A program made the position numbers and the translations under genes. DNA of 41,350 bases from Bacillota bacterium (GTDB lineage: Bacteria; Bacillota; Clostridia; Clostridiales; Clostridiaceae): NCBI GenBank assembly GCA_023451395.1, contig JAEXZL010000128.1, forward strand, positions 1 to 41,350, given 5' to 3'. Under the pieces are notes generated by a model. It was given only the letters and a program-made list of their open reading frames with translations, was not told the DNA's origin and did no database searches. Shown in pieces: positions 7,421-16,689 of the stretch (its first letter is position 1; each line of letters begins with the position of its first letter).

Positions 7421-9280
7421 CTACATAAGTTTCATGATTTCTTCACAAATGGATTCAGGGTCTAAATGATGAATCTTATAAAGGATATCTGGCTCTCCAT
7501 GGGTTATGAATTCATCCTTATAGCCCATAGAAATAATCTTCTCCTTGTATCCTATAGAATTCAAGTATTCCAGAACCATTGTTCCTAAGCCACCATGAAT
7601 AACATTATCTTCTACAGTTATAATTTTAAACTCTTTTCTTGAGAGATTTAAGAGGATATTCTTATCTATAGGCTTTATAAAGCATGCATTTATTATCATA
7701 GGATTATACCCTTTTTCAAGAAGCTTTCTCTTAGCTAATATTGCATGCTGCACCATTCTACCTGTGGCGATTATTGCTATCCTCTCCCCGCCACTAACCA
7801 CTTCCCAGCTACCGTACTTTATTTCTTCTAGGCATTTCATTTCAAATATATCACAGCCTCTTGGATATCTTATTGCTACTGGGAATTTTGCCTCTACTGC
7901 CCAACGAAGAAAAGCGCGTAACTCTTCAGTACTTTTGGGAGACACTATTGTAAGGTTTGGCATGTGACTTAAATATGAGATATCAAAGATACCTTGATGA
8001 GTTTCTCCATCCTCTCCCACTATTCCAGCTCTGTCTATAGCAAGGACTACTGGAAGTTTTTGTATGCAAATATCATGTAATATTTGATCATATCCTCTTT
8101 GTAGGAAGGTAGAATAAACGGCAAATACAGGCTTAAGACCTGATTTAGCTAGGCCCGCGGACATAGTAACGCCATGCTGTTCTGCAATGCCCACATCAAA
8201 AAATCTATTAGGGTATTTTTTTGCAAAGCCCATAAGCCCTGTACCATCAGGCATTGCTGCTGTAACAGCAACTACCTTATTGTTCTCCATTGCTATTTTT
8301 TCCATTTCATCACCAAAAGCACTAGAGTAGTTTTCAAAGCATCCTGACTTTCCCTTTACTTCTCCACTGGTATAATCAAATGGCCCAACTCCATGGAACT
8401 TATTTGGGTTCCTTTCTGCAAAGTTATACCCCTTCCCCTTTTGAGTAAGAGCATGTATAATCACCGGACCTTCAAGATTTTTCGCTAAAGAGAGCATTTT
8501 TGAAACTTCTTTGATATTATGTCCATCGATAGGTCCAAGATAAGTTAGTCCCATCTCTTCAAAAAGCATTCCTGGCACCACAAACTGCTTTATTGTGTCC
8601 TTAACTTTTTCAATGGAATTAACTAGGTTCTTGCCTAAAGGAATCTTTTTTAATGTACTATTAAATTCTTGCTTAAATTTATTGTAATTTGGATCAATTC
8701 TAATTTTAGTTAGATATGTAGAAAGACCTCCAACATTTTTAGATATAGACATTTGATTATCATTTAATATTATTATAAGCTTTGTTTTGTGAAAACCAGC
8801 ATCATTCAATGCTTCCAATGCCATTCCTCCGGTAAGAGCACCATCACCAATAACGCATAACACATGATGATTTTCTTTTTTTATATCTCTAGCCCTAGCC
8901 ATTCCCAAAGCAGCGGAAATGGATGTGCTACTATGGCCGGTATCAAAATGATCAAAGCTACTTTCACTTCCTTTAGGAAATCCACTTAAGCCTTGATATT
9001 TTCTTAATTTATCAAAGCCTTCTTTTCTACCTGTTAGTATTTTGTGCACATAAGATTGATGACCAACATCCCAGACGATTTTGTCAGAAGAAAAATCAAA
9101 GACATTATATAAACTAATGGTAAGCTCAACTACACCTAAATTTGATGCTAAATGTCCCCCAGTTTTTGATACCTTCTGTATTAAAAACCTTCTTATATCT
9201 TCAGCTAAAACTTTTAATTCTTCTATTGACAGCTTACTTATATCCTCTGGGCAGCTGTATTTATCTAATTGTGTATACAT
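7421..9280 (-). CDS. dxs: 1-deoxy-D-xylulose-5-phosphate synthase
   Basis: A 619-residue thiamine-diphosphate enzyme that condenses pyruvate and glyceraldehyde 3-phosphate in the first step of the non-mevalonate isoprenoid pathway. The TPP/Mg motif runs from GDGALTGG (145-152) to N173 in ILNDNQMSIS. H43 in KTGGHLASNLG and H74 in DVGHQSYVH are the expected active-site histidines, and GIAEQHGVTMSAGLA marks the transketolase pyrimidine domain. The C-terminal transketolase domain is complete. The ATG at 9280 has AGAGGT upstream. It lies 14 bases after ispA, linking precursor supply with prenyl chain formation. Confidence 0.98.
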   Translation of the reverse strand: MYTQLDKYSCPEDISKLSIEELKVLAEDIRRFLIQKVSKTGGHLASNLGVVELTISLYNVFDFSSDKIVWDVGHQSYVHKILTGRKEGFDKLRKYQGLSGFPKGSESSFDHFDTGHSSTSISAALGMARARDIKKENHHVLCVIGDGALTGGMALEALNDAGFHKTKLIIILNDNQMSISKNVGGLSTYLTKIRIDPNYNKFKQEFNSTLKKIPLGKNLVNSIEKVKDTIKQFVVPGMLFEEMGLTYLGPIDGHNIKEVSKMLSLAKNLEGPVIIHALTQKGKGYNFAERNPNKFHGVGPFDYTSGEVKGKSGCFENYSSAFGDEMEKIAMENNKVVAVTAAMPDGTGLMGFAKKYPNRFFDVGIAEQHGVTMSAGLAKSGLKPVFAVYSTFLQRGYDQILHDICIQKLPVVLAIDRAGIVGEDGETHQGIFDISYLSHMPNLTIVSPKSTEELRAFLRWAVEAKFPVAIRYPRGCDIFEMKCLEEIKYGSWEVVSGGERIAIIATGRMVQHAILAKRKLLEKGYNPMIINACFIKPIDKNILLNLSRKEFKIITVEDNVIHGGLGTMVLEYLNSIGYKEKIISMGYKDEFITHGEPDILYKIHHLDPESICEEIMKLM

Positions 9281-9294
9281 AGTCTATACCTCTT

Positions 9295-10167
9295 TTAATA
9301 ATTTCTTTCTAATAAGTAGTTAGTGAGTTTCAGCAATGCTTCAGTATTATACTCTAAAGAGGTTAATGCCTCAATACATCTATCCGTAAGCTTCCTGCAA
9401 AGTTCTTTGCTTTCTTCCAGACCTAAAAGGCTCACATAAGTATATTTATTGTTATTTGCATCGCTATTTATATTCTTTCCTAATTTAGAAACGTCACCCT
9501 CAATATCTAAAATATCATCCTTAATTTGGAAAGCAAGTCCTAAGCTTTCACCATAGATTTCAAGAACCTTAATATCTTCTTCGGATGCATTTCCAAGGAT
9601 GGCACCAGCTACTATAGCTCCCTTAATAAGAGCTGCTGTTTTTTTACTATGGATATATTGAAGTTCTTCCTCCTTAAGAGGCATATTTTGTGAAAGTATA
9701 TCCTTAATCTGGCCACCAATCATCCCATCAGCCCCTGAAGCTATGCCAATTACCTCTGTAGCCTTAAGACCTTCCCAGCCATTTTTCAGAGAGTATTTAA
9801 TCATTATGTTAAAAGCTTCATTTAAAAGCCCATCTCCTGCAAGAACAGCTACTGCTTCTCCAAAGACCTTATGATTAGTTGGCTTACCTCTTCTTAAATC
9901 ATCATTATCCATACAAGGTAAATCATCATGGATTAAAGAATAGGTATGAATCATTTCTATAGCCGCTGCAAAGGGCAGAATTTTTTCCCAGTCAGCTTTA
10001 AATAGATTATAAGTTAATATAGATAATATTGGTCTTATTCGCTTGCCACCAATATTTAGACTATAGCTCATAGCTTCATATATGGTATTATTGTAACCTT
10101 CTTCATGAACTAAGCATTCTTCTAAATAAGTATCTATCTCTTTCTTTAATATATCCATAGTTATCAT
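9295..10167 (-). CDS. ispA: Short-chain polyprenyl diphosphate synthase (farnesyl/geranyl type)
   Basis: A 290-residue trans-prenyltransferase. The first aspartate-rich motif is LIHDDLPCMDNDDLRRG and the second is FQIKDDILDIEGD. It condenses isopentenyl diphosphate with allylic diphosphates to give C15 chains used for undecaprenyl phosphate and quinones. The five residues before the first motif (EMIHTYSLIHDD context) have small or medium side chains, consistent with a short product, but chain length is inferred. The start overlaps the xseB stop (ATGA). A second ATG three codons later is possible. Confidence 0.94.
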   Translation of the reverse strand: MITMDILKKEIDTYLEECLVHEEGYNNTIYEAMSYSLNIGGKRIRPILSILTYNLFKADWEKILPFAAAIEMIHTYSLIHDDLPCMDNDDLRRGKPTNHKVFGEAVAVLAGDGLLNEAFNIMIKYSLKNGWEGLKATEVIGIASGADGMIGGQIKDILSQNMPLKEEELQYIHSKKTAALIKGAIVAGAILGNASEEDIKVLEIYGESLGLAFQIKDDILDIEGDVSKLGKNINSDANNNKYTYVSLLGLEESKELCRKLTDRCIEALTSLEYNTEALLKLTNYLLERNY

Positions 10168-10376
10168 TTTAAAACATCCTCGCTACTTTCCTCTTGAAGT
10201 ATTTTTATTTTTTCCTCAGATTCCTTCAAAAGCTTGTAAAGCTTATTGGTGATTTTTACGCCCTCTTCATACAACTTCATGGAATCCTCAAGAGTCAAGG
10301 TGCCTTCTTCCATTTTTACTATTATGCTCCTTAGTTTTTCAACCATTAGCTCATAGCTTTCACTTTTTCTTGCCAT
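10164..10376 (-). CDS. xseB: Exodeoxyribonuclease VII small subunit
   Basis: A 70-residue helical protein with the XseB pattern SYELMVEKLRSIIVKMEEG and LEDSMKLYEEG. Several small subunits bind one large subunit (XseA) to form exonuclease VII, which degrades single-stranded DNA. AAAAGGAGAA lies upstream, and the ATG overlaps the xseA stop by one base (TAATG), the usual pairing. Confidence 0.95.
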   Translation of the reverse strand: MARKSESYELMVEKLRSIIVKMEEGTLTLEDSMKLYEEGVKITNKLYKLLKESEEKIKILQEESSEDVLK

Positions 10377-11584
10377 TAAATTTTCTCCTTTTTTATACCG
10401 TTAAAAAAGCCCATTGCTTCTCCATCTTGAAATATTATTCTTGTTAAGGCAGCTTCCTTAAAATTGCTTTTTGATTTTATAAGCTCATCATTCTGGTAAA
10501 CTAAAGTATATCCTTTATTAAGTACATTTAAGGGGTTATGAGCTTCTAAAAGCTGCTTTTTACTGCTTAACTCTTGATATCCATTATCAAGCTTAATCTT
10601 TATAAGCTTATTAAGATTATCAGCTAAACCATCAATTTCATTATACTTATGGACAATATAGCTTATGGGATTGAAATTTTCAAGTCTTCTTTTATATAGC
10701 TCTAGATCATTTTTTTCTCTAACAATTTTGTTTTCCAAAATAAGATTTAACCTATCTATTAAACTTTCCAGCTCACCTTGAATATTTCCTATTTCCGGCA
10801 CAGCTATTTCCGCTGCCTGTGATGGTGTCGCTGCTCTTATATCTGCCACAAAATCGCTTATGGTAAAATCTCTTTCATGGCCAACTCCTGAAATTACCGG
10901 ACATCTAGTTTTATATATAGAATAGGCTAATTCTTCATCATTAAAGCTCCAGAGTTCCTCTATAGAGCCTCCTCCTCTAGTAAGGATGATTATATCTATA
11001 TCGCCTCTTTCATCTAGAGCCTTTAAGCCCTTAATAAGTGAGGCAGAGGAATTTTTCCCTTGAACTAAAGCAGGATAAACTATTAATTCTGTGAAAGGAT
11101 TTCTTCTTTCTGTTACCTGTATTATATCTTTTATGGCAGCACCAGTAGGAGATGTTACTACTCCAATTTTAAAAGGATACTTAGGGAGCTTTTTTTTGTG
11201 CTCATCCTTAAATAACCCCTGAGCCTCAAGTCTTTCCTTAAGCTTGTTGAACCTTATAAATAACTCTCCAAGCCCAATTTCTGAAATGCTGCTGCAATAT
11301 AGCTGGTATGTTCCATCCTTTAAATAAACAGAAGCCTTTCCTCTAATCTCAACCTTCTTACCCTCTTCTAGGGGGATAGATAGATTCTCAGCATTATACT
11401 TAAACATAATGCAATTAATTTTGCTATCCTCATCCTTTAAGGAAAAATATATATGACCAGAACTATGGAACTTTAGATTAGATATTTCTCCTTGAACTCT
11501 TAAATTATTTAAAATAAAGTCATTATCTATAGTACGTTTTATATAATTATTTACCTCAGTGACGGATAAAGATTTAATTTGCAT
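10376..11584 (-). CDS. xseA: Exodeoxyribonuclease VII large subunit
   Basis: A 402-residue subunit with an N-terminal OB-fold (about 1-100, KSLSVTEVNNYIKRTI onward) and the catalytic domain with GVVTSPTGAAIKDIIQV, ILTRGGGSIEELWSFNDE and SGVGHERDFTISDFVAD, followed by a helical region and a short C-terminal domain (NPLNVLNKGYTLV). The longer frame starts at 11608, but the ATG at 11584 aligns with the normal family start and has AGG upstream. It overlaps the end of folD by 11 bases. Slightly short for the family but all motifs are present. Confidence 0.95.
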   Translation of the reverse strand: MQIKSLSVTEVNNYIKRTIDNDFILNNLRVQGEISNLKFHSSGHIYFSLKDEDSKINCIMFKYNAENLSIPLEEGKKVEIRGKASVYLKDGTYQLYCSSISEIGLGELFIRFNKLKERLEAQGLFKDEHKKKLPKYPFKIGVVTSPTGAAIKDIIQVTERRNPFTELIVYPALVQGKNSSASLIKGLKALDERGDIDIIILTRGGGSIEELWSFNDEELAYSIYKTRCPVISGVGHERDFTISDFVADIRAATPSQAAEIAVPEIGNIQGELESLIDRLNLILENKIVREKNDLELYKRRLENFNPISYIVHKYNEIDGLADNLNKLIKIKLDNGYQELSSKKQLLEAHNPLNVLNKGYTLVYQNDELIKSKSNFKEAALTRIIFQDGEAMGFFNGIKKEKI

Positions 11585-12422
11585 TTTTCCTATACACCTT
11601 ACAAACATTATTTAGTAAAATAGTGGTGGTTAAAGCTCCCACTCCTCCTGGCACAGGCGTTACATATCCGGCAGTAGTTATGACTTTATCATAATCTATA
11701 TCACCAGTTATTTTCCCATTATAGCTAGAGGTTCCAACATCTATAACTACTGCTCCAGGTTTAATATAATCTTCATTAACAAAGTTTGGTTTTCCTATGG
11801 CAGAAACAAGTATATCTGCTTCCCTACAAATTGATTTTAAATCCCTACTCTTTGAATGACAGATAGCAACTGTAGCATTTTCCTTAAGCAAAAGATGAGC
11901 AACTGGCTTACCCACTATTGTGCTTCTGCCTAATACAACTGCCTTTTTACCTTCAATTGTTGGTTCACATGTTTTTACTAGTCTAAGTACGCTTTCCGCT
12001 GTACAGGGTACAAAGCCCTCTTCATTCTTATAAAGTCTGCTTATATTTGCATCTGATTGACCATCCACATCCTTCTCACTGCTTATGGTGGACAGTACTT
12101 TATTTAAGTTAATTTCTTTCGGCAATGGAAGCTGAACTATTATTCCATGAATATTCTCATTTTCATTCGCCTCATGAATGAATTTAATAATAGTTTCCTC
12201 ACTTGTATCTCCTTTGAAAGCTTTTTTAATATATTCGATACCAAGCTCCTCAGAAAGTTTTTTTTGATTATTGATATAGAATTCTGAGCCTTTATCCTCA
12301 CCAACCTGTATAGATAAAAGACAAGGTTTATCCTTACCTTGGCTTTGTAAATACCTAGTGTATTCCTTAATTTCCTCTCTTAGTATTGTAGCTAATGCTT
12401 TACCACTTAAGTTCTCACCCAT
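11574..12422 (-). CDS. folD: Bifunctional methylenetetrahydrofolate dehydrogenase/cyclohydrolase
   Basis: A 282-residue enzyme interconverting 5,10-methylene-, methenyl- and 10-formyl-tetrahydrofolate, supplying one-carbon units. Motifs are SEFYINNQKKLSEELGI with the catalytic lysine, IHGIIVQLPLPKEIN, DGQSDAN (often DGFh in others), the nucleotide loop VLGRSTIVGKPVAHLL and the C-terminal TPVPGGVGALTT. GAGGTGATT precedes the ATG. It lies 16 bases after nusB and overlaps xseA. Confidence 0.97.
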   Translation of the reverse strand: MGENLSGKALATILREEIKEYTRYLQSQGKDKPCLLSIQVGEDKGSEFYINNQKKLSEELGIEYIKKAFKGDTSEETIIKFIHEANENENIHGIIVQLPLPKEINLNKVLSTISSEKDVDGQSDANISRLYKNEEGFVPCTAESVLRLVKTCEPTIEGKKAVVLGRSTIVGKPVAHLLLKENATVAICHSKSRDLKSICREADILVSAIGKPNFVNEDYIKPGAVVIDVGTSSYNGKITGDIDYDKVITTAGYVTPVPGGVGALTTTILLNNVCKVYRKNAN

Positions 12423-12438
12423 ATAAAATCACCTCATA

Positions 12439-12855
12439 TTATTTTATTTCTCTTGATTTATAGGCCTTGTCTAAAATAGCATTTACAAATGCAATAGATT
12501 TTTCATCAGAATAGCTTTTGCTTAATTCAATAGCTTCATTTATAGCAACCTTTGCAGGAACGTCCTCTGAAAAAAGAATTTCATAAATGGCAACCCTAAG
12601 TATTGCTAAATTTGTTTTTGAAATCCTATTAACTTTCCAGTTTTCAGAATTCTCTTCAATTATAGCATTTATTTCCTCATAATTATCATTTACACCAGTA
12701 ACAATTTTTTTAATATATTCCATATCTAATTTATTCGTATCTAAATCCTCATTAAAAAAATGAGCATCCTCTACTATTTCTTCAAAAGGTCTTGAGTTGA
12801 TGGAGCCTTCAAAAACAATCTTCATTGCAACTTCCCTTGATTTTTTTCTATTCAT
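12439..12855 (-). CDS. nusB: Transcription antitermination factor NusB
   Basis: A 138-residue all-helical protein. NusB with NusE (S10) binds boxA RNA in rRNA leaders to prevent early termination. Family motifs are SREVAMKIVFEG at the N-terminus, RISKTNLAILRVAIYEIL in the middle, and VAINEAIELSKSYSDEKS with FVNAILDKAYK at the C-terminus. AGGAGG lies five bases before the ATG. It begins the folD-xse-ispA-dxs-tlyA-nadK-argR-recN operon. Confidence 0.96.
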   Translation of the reverse strand: MNRKKSREVAMKIVFEGSINSRPFEEIVEDAHFFNEDLDTNKLDMEYIKKIVTGVNDNYEEINAIIEENSENWKVNRISKTNLAILRVAIYEILFSEDVPAKVAINEAIELSKSYSDEKSIAFVNAILDKAYKSREIK

Positions 12856-12884
12856 CTTATCCTCCTAAAACCATTCTTTTTATT

Positions 12885-12890
12885 ATTATA
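12885..12890 (-). promoter_or_regulatory. Possible -10 element upstream of nusB
   Basis: A perfect TATAAT on the minus strand 29 bases before nusB, downstream of the Asp23-gene terminator. No good -35 is visible at 17 bases, so this is a weak SigmaA candidate for the nusB-recN operon. Confidence 0.3.
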
Positions 12891-12904
12891 ATCCATTTAC
12901 GGTA

Positions 12905-12945
12905 CTTTAAAACACAAGGAAACACCCTCTGGAACACAGAGGGTG
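12905..12945 (-). terminator. Terminator after the Asp23-family gene
   Basis: A 9-base GC-rich perfect stem (CACCCTCTG, 12923-12931 with 12937-12945) with a 5-base loop, followed on the minus strand by TTTCCTTGTGTTTT. It starts five bases past the stop codon. Confidence 0.8.
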
Positions 12946-12949
12946 CGAA

Positions 12950-13339
12950 TTACTCAGCAGATATTTCTTGGTTTACTGTTTTGGGAACAACTATGTTTTG
13001 TACAAATACATTAACGGAATTAACCTTTAGGCCAGTCATCGCTTCAACGGTCTTTTTTACATTCTCTTGAACTTGAAGCACTACCTCAGGTATTTTCATT
13101 CCATATTCTACCGCTATATTTAATTCAATAGTGGCACTTTCCTCATCTACGGTAACCTTAACTCCTTTGGATAGGTTTCTCTTTCCTGTGAGCCTTTGGG
13201 TTATACCGCTGGTAACTCCTTGATTAATTTCAATTATACCATTTATTTCTGCAGCAGCTATACCGGCAATTACACATACAACTTCATCAGAAATCTTAAC
13301 AACACCAAGATTTGCATTGTTACTTAAGGCTTCATTCAT
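12950..13339 (-). CDS. Asp23/Gls24-family envelope stress protein (YqhY-like)
   Basis: A 129-residue Asp23 (DUF322) protein. Motifs are LGVVKISDEVVCVIAGIAAAEINGI and TVDEESATIELNIAVEYGMKIPEV, ending with VKTVEAMTGLKVNSVNVFVQNIVV in short pieces. No membrane segment is seen. The gene sits directly before nusB as yqhY does in Bacillus, where it is linked to lipid or acetyl-CoA carboxylase balance; a role here is inferred from family and position only. The ATG at 13339 has AAAGGAGGG nine bases upstream; the longer frame opens with TTG. It has its own promoter (13387-13415) and terminator. Confidence 0.9.
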   Translation of the reverse strand: MNEALSNNANLGVVKISDEVVCVIAGIAAAEINGIIEINQGVTSGITQRLTGKRNLSKGVKVTVDEESATIELNIAVEYGMKIPEVVLQVQENVKKTVEAMTGLKVNSVNVFVQNIVVPKTVNQEISAE

Positions 13340-13386
13340 ACTAGTTAACCCTCCTTTGCATAGCAAAACTTGTTAATCTTAGGTTC

Positions 13387-13415
13387 ATTATATCAAAATA
13401 ATTATTCATTTACAA
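13387..13415 (-). promoter_or_regulatory. SigmaA promoter for the Asp23-family gene
   Basis: The minus strand has TTGTAA (13415-13410), an exact 17-base spacer, and TATAAT (13392-13387), 48 bases before the start codon. It lies directly after the spoIIIAH stop, separating sporulation and housekeeping transcription. Confidence 0.7.
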
Positions 13416-13913
13416 TTATTCTTTTGCTTCGATTACAACATCAATTATTTGAGATATACTTGTTATTACCTCTTGAATTTGACTTGCCTGTTTCTGGGTT
13501 AATTTTTCTTTACTCTTAACAATAATTCTAGCTTGATTATTTTCAATGAGACAAATTACATCTTCAAACCCTTTCCCTTTCAAGGAAAGTTCAATATCAT
13601 TTTCATTCTTTTGATTAGTGGTTAACTTAGTATATTCAGCAGTAGCTTCATCCTTTTTCTCCTGTGAAATATTTTTATTCTCTATTATTCCTTGAAGAGT
13701 TTGAATTGTTCTAGTATCCTTTTGATCCTTCTCAGCCCTTGCATATGTGAAGTAATCCTCCTCTTTATCTTTAGAAGAAATCAAATTATTAAGAGTTGAC
13801 ATATCTGTCTTTCCTACGCTTCCTATAGGCTTATTCACTCTAGCAGCTAGAATGCCTGTACAAATTATTAGCGCTAATAATGTTAAAATTACACCCGCTT
13901 GTTTTTTATTCAT
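13416..13913 (-). CDS. spoIIIAH: Stage III sporulation protein AH
   Basis: A 165-residue protein with one N-terminal membrane helix (about 5-24) and a C-terminal extracytoplasmic domain (about 95-163) with the EscJ/PrgK-like ring-building fold of SpoIIIAH, recognisable in LSLKGFEDVICLIENNQARIIVK-type content. In Bacillus it spans the space between mother cell and forespore and binds forespore SpoIIQ. The middle (about 30-90) is charged and probably flexible. AGGAGG precedes the ATG. It is the last gene of the spoIIIA operon. spoIIQ is not in the window. Confidence 0.94.
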   Translation of the reverse strand: MNKKQAGVILTLLALIICTGILAARVNKPIGSVGKTDMSTLNNLISSKDKEEDYFTYARAEKDQKDTRTIQTLQGIIENKNISQEKKDEATAEYTKLTTNQKNENDIELSLKGKGFEDVICLIENNQARIIVKSKEKLTQKQASQIQEVITSISQIIDVVIEAKE

Positions 13914-13952
13914 TTTAAGATCCTCCCATCTTTTATTCTACTGAATTATATG

Positions 13953-14531
13953 CTACTTTTTCATTGGATATACATACACTTTATCCAAATCAAGGTTATA
14001 TAGCTTTGATACTGCTTTTTCAATGTCATATTTTATTAAGCTATCCTCTGCGCCCTCTGCGATAATAACTACTCCAGTTAGCTGGGGCTTATTTGTTCTT
14101 AGTATAAATGGCTCATTATTACTTCCATCAGACCTCATAACAACTGATGTACCATCATTACTCTGCTTGTTGCTTCTTTCACCTCCCTCATTATCTTTTT
14201 CTTCGGTATAACTTGTGCTTGAACTGTTTTCTGTTGCTGGTACTTGCTCCTCGCCACTTTCAAAGTAAAGCATAACCTCTACATTCCCAACTCCCTGCAT
14301 TTTGGAAATAATGTATTTCAGTTCATTTTTTTGTTCTAACTCATAAGTTGCTAAGATATTGGTGCTTTGTTTTTCATCTTCTTTCGCCGCTGAGGCCTTC
14401 TTAGTGCTACCTATGCCAAAATTATCAAGTATAAGATACGCCAAAACCAATAGGAGTATAACTATTAAGTAGTTCCAGTTAGGCTTTTTTTTCTCTAGCT
14501 TAAAGATATCTAGAATTTTACTTATATCCAT
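13953..14531 (-). CDS. spoIIIAG: Stage III sporulation protein AG
   Basis: A 192-residue protein with a membrane helix at about 20-37 after a short basic cytoplasmic start, and an extracytoplasmic ring domain (about 70-190) with KYIISKMQGVGNVEVMLYF and LTGVVIIAEGAED. In Bacillus SpoIIIAG forms a large ring in the mother-cell to forespore channel. A Ser/Glu/Asn-rich stretch (about 95-130) replaces the beta-triangle insertion region with low-complexity sequence. AGGAGG lies upstream. It sits between spoIIIAF and spoIIIAH. Confidence 0.94.
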   Translation of the reverse strand: MDISKILDIFKLEKKKPNWNYLIVILLLVLAYLILDNFGIGSTKKASAAKEDEKQSTNILATYELEQKNELKYIISKMQGVGNVEVMLYFESGEEQVPATENSSSTSYTEEKDNEGGERSNKQSNDGTSVVMRSDGSNNEPFILRTNKPQLTGVVIIAEGAEDSLIKYDIEKAVSKLYNLDLDKVYVYPMKK

Positions 14532-14550
14532 AATAATGTTTCCTCCTAAA

Positions 14551-15126
14551 TTAATATTTATAAATACTTAACCCCTCTTGGGTAATTTTGATATTTTCTT
14601 TTAAAATTCGTAGAATTTCCTTCTCTTTAAGTCCATAATCCTGATCTAAATTAACTGATGCTGAATTCTCTTCTAGAATTTTAATTTTTTCTATTTTTTC
14701 AACGGAGCTGTCACTATAGCCAACATTAATCTGTACTATTTCTGTAGCTCCTTCCTTTTCCTTATAAACTGCTTTTACCTTCACTTTAAAAGCCGTATTT
14801 GGAAATTCAGCAATAAGTATATTATTTAATGAATTTTCTAAGCTTCTCTCAAACTCTTTTTCAGTGATTTCAATTCTTTTTTCCCTATAGCCCTCAAAAT
14901 CTTTCTCCTCTACCGGATAGCTCAAGTACTTATCTATAGACGCTGGTAGCGAAATTCCTTGATTTAAAAAGGTTAATAGTGGATTCATTACTATAACCAT
15001 AAGGATTAGTCCCAGAATAAACTTACAATACTTCCTGATGCTATTATCTGGCAGAATCAACTCCACTACAGTAATAAATATTAAGGCTGCACAAATATTT
15101 GCAATCCACCCTTTTAAAAATTCCAC
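14551..15126 (-). CDS. spoIIIAF: Stage III sporulation protein AF
   Basis: A 191-residue protein with two N-terminal membrane helices (about 6-28 and 35-55; FILGLILMVIVMNPLL is the family hallmark) followed by an extracytoplasmic domain resembling ring-building motifs. It is part of the SpoIIIA channel. The start is a GTG at 15126 with AAGGAAGG directly before it; no better start is in frame. It lies seven bases beyond the spoIIIAE stop. Confidence 0.93.
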   Translation of the reverse strand: MEFLKGWIANICAALIFITVVELILPDNSIRKYCKFILGLILMVIVMNPLLTFLNQGISLPASIDKYLSYPVEEKDFEGYREKRIEITEKEFERSLENSLNNILIAEFPNTAFKVKVKAVYKEKEGATEIVQINVGYSDSSVEKIEKIKILEENSASVNLDQDYGLKEKEILRILKENIKITQEGLSIYKY

Positions 15127-15133
15127 CCTTCCT

Positions 15134-16285
15134 TCACCCCGCTATAATTAATTTCCCAGAGGAGGCAATTATTGAAATCATTATAAAAAACATCACAGAT
15201 ATACTAATCAAAGAGGACATTATAAGAAGTAATGAGTCTCCAGCTGATGCAATACAGCTTACAATTTTGCCATCACTTATTGGCTCAATAAATGCAGCGG
15301 TAAGCTTGTACACCATTGCGCATAAAAAAACCTTAATTATTGGAGTTATAACTATCAATAGTAAAATAATAAGCCCTAGTGTCCCTACTGCACTTTTAAG
15401 TAATAGAGAATAGCCTGCCACTGTTGTTATTGCATCAGACATAGCTTTACCGATTATTGGTATAAAGTTATCAACAGCAAATTTTGCTGTTTTTAATGTA
15501 ACAACATCTAAGGTATTAGTGGCAACACCCTTTATAGAAATAAATCCTACTACTATTGTAATCATAAGACCTTGTATCCATATAACGCTTTGCCTAAGCA
15601 TTTTGCAAAGCCCATTAAGCTTAAAGCCATCAGAAATATTATTTGCAAATTGAAGGGCAAAGCCAGCAAGTATAAGGGGTATAATAATATCTCTATAAAT
15701 CTTAGGACAAATATTAATTACTAAAAGAATAATAGGATTTAACACAGCAGATTGAGAAAATCCTCCTACTGTAGCTAAGAGCATTAATAATACTGGAATT
15801 AATGCCAGCATAAAGTCTGTAATACCCTTTATTGAATCCCTTACTATATCTACAGATAGTAAAAAGCTCTTGGTTAATATTATTACCAGTAAACCATAGC
15901 AAGCAAAGTATGCTACATTACTTAGTGCTTCATTGTTAAAGGCATTTTGAAGATTCTTAATTAGAGCAGCAATAATAGCTATGATCAAAATTATAACTGA
16001 AAGCTTTATAAAGGATATAAGCTCTCTTACAGCAACAGATGCTAATACCTTTACCACATAACTAAAAGATAGATTTCCCTCACCTTCCTTAAGAAAATGA
16101 GCTATATATTCCTTTATATTTATTGAAGTCAATAACTCTTCCTCTAACTGTACATCGCTTATATAGTTATACAGACTATTTATCTGCTCACTTTCCATAA
16201 TATCTTCTATTGAAGTCTGCTCTTCCCCATTGGCCCCAATAGGAAGCATTAATAAAATAAATAAAACCATAAAAAACTTCTTCAT
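15134..16285 (-). CDS. spoIIIAE: Stage III sporulation protein AE
   Basis: A 383-residue polytopic protein with a signal-peptide-like start (MKKFFMVLFILLMLPIGANG), a short extracytoplasmic part (about 20-95) and about seven hydrophobic segments from residue 95 to the end. It is the largest membrane component of the SpoIIIA channel and is compared with export-gate proteins of type III systems. I choose the ATG at 16285 because AAGGAG is seven bases away; the ATG two codons earlier is only one base from that site. Confidence 0.94.
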   Translation of the reverse strand: MKKFFMVLFILLMLPIGANGEEQTSIEDIMESEQINSLYNYISDVQLEEELLTSINIKEYIAHFLKEGEGNLSFSYVVKVLASVAVRELISFIKLSVIILIIAIIAALIKNLQNAFNNEALSNVAYFACYGLLVIILTKSFLLSVDIVRDSIKGITDFMLALIPVLLMLLATVGGFSQSAVLNPIILLVINICPKIYRDIIIPLILAGFALQFANNISDGFKLNGLCKMLRQSVIWIQGLMITIVVGFISIKGVATNTLDVVTLKTAKFAVDNFIPIIGKAMSDAITTVAGYSLLLKSAVGTLGLIILLLIVITPIIKVFLCAMVYKLTAAFIEPISDGKIVSCIASAGDSLLLIMSSLISISVMFFIMISIIASSGKLIIAG

Positions 16286-16296
16286 AGGCATTCTCC

Positions 16297-16680
16297 TTAC
16301 ATTATTTTCAGGATTGATTCAAGCAATGACATTAAAATTGGAATAGCAAGAACTAATATCATTATCTTCCCTGACATTTCAATCTTCTTTGCTATACTAG
16401 CAGCTTCAGCATCTTTACATATCTCACTGCCAAAGGAGGTGATGAAGGCAATCCCGATTATTTTAAAGACAAGATTTAAATATACCGTATCAATATTTGC
16501 TTTAACTGAGATTTCCTGCATAAAATTGAATATAGAGAACAGCTTGTCTAATATAAAAATAACTATAATTGTTCCAGTAATTAAAGAAATTAATATGGCT
16601 ATTACATCTCTTCTGTCCTTAAAAACAAGAAATAGAAACATTCCCAGTAAGCCAAAGGCAACAATTTTAAATATTTCCAT
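16297..16680 (-). CDS. spoIIIAD: Stage III sporulation protein AD
   Basis: A 127-residue membrane protein with about four hydrophobic segments (2-20, 28-48, 68-85, 105-125) and the conserved FKIIGIAFITSFGSEICKDAE motif of SpoIIIAD. It belongs to the SpoIIIA mother-cell complex. AGGGGG lies five bases before the ATG. Tight spacing with spoIIIAC and spoIIIAE shows one transcript. Confidence 0.94.
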   Translation of the reverse strand: MEIFKIVAFGLLGMFLFLVFKDRRDVIAILISLITGTIIVIFILDKLFSIFNFMQEISVKANIDTVYLNLVFKIIGIAFITSFGSEICKDAEAASIAKKIEMSGKIMILVLAIPILMSLLESILKIM

Positions 16681-16689
16681 ATCTACCCC

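Noticed and set aside
15714..15902. Minus-strand 62-residue frame inside spoIIIAE
   Set aside because: It is a different frame within a conserved gene on the same strand, with no start signal or recognised content.
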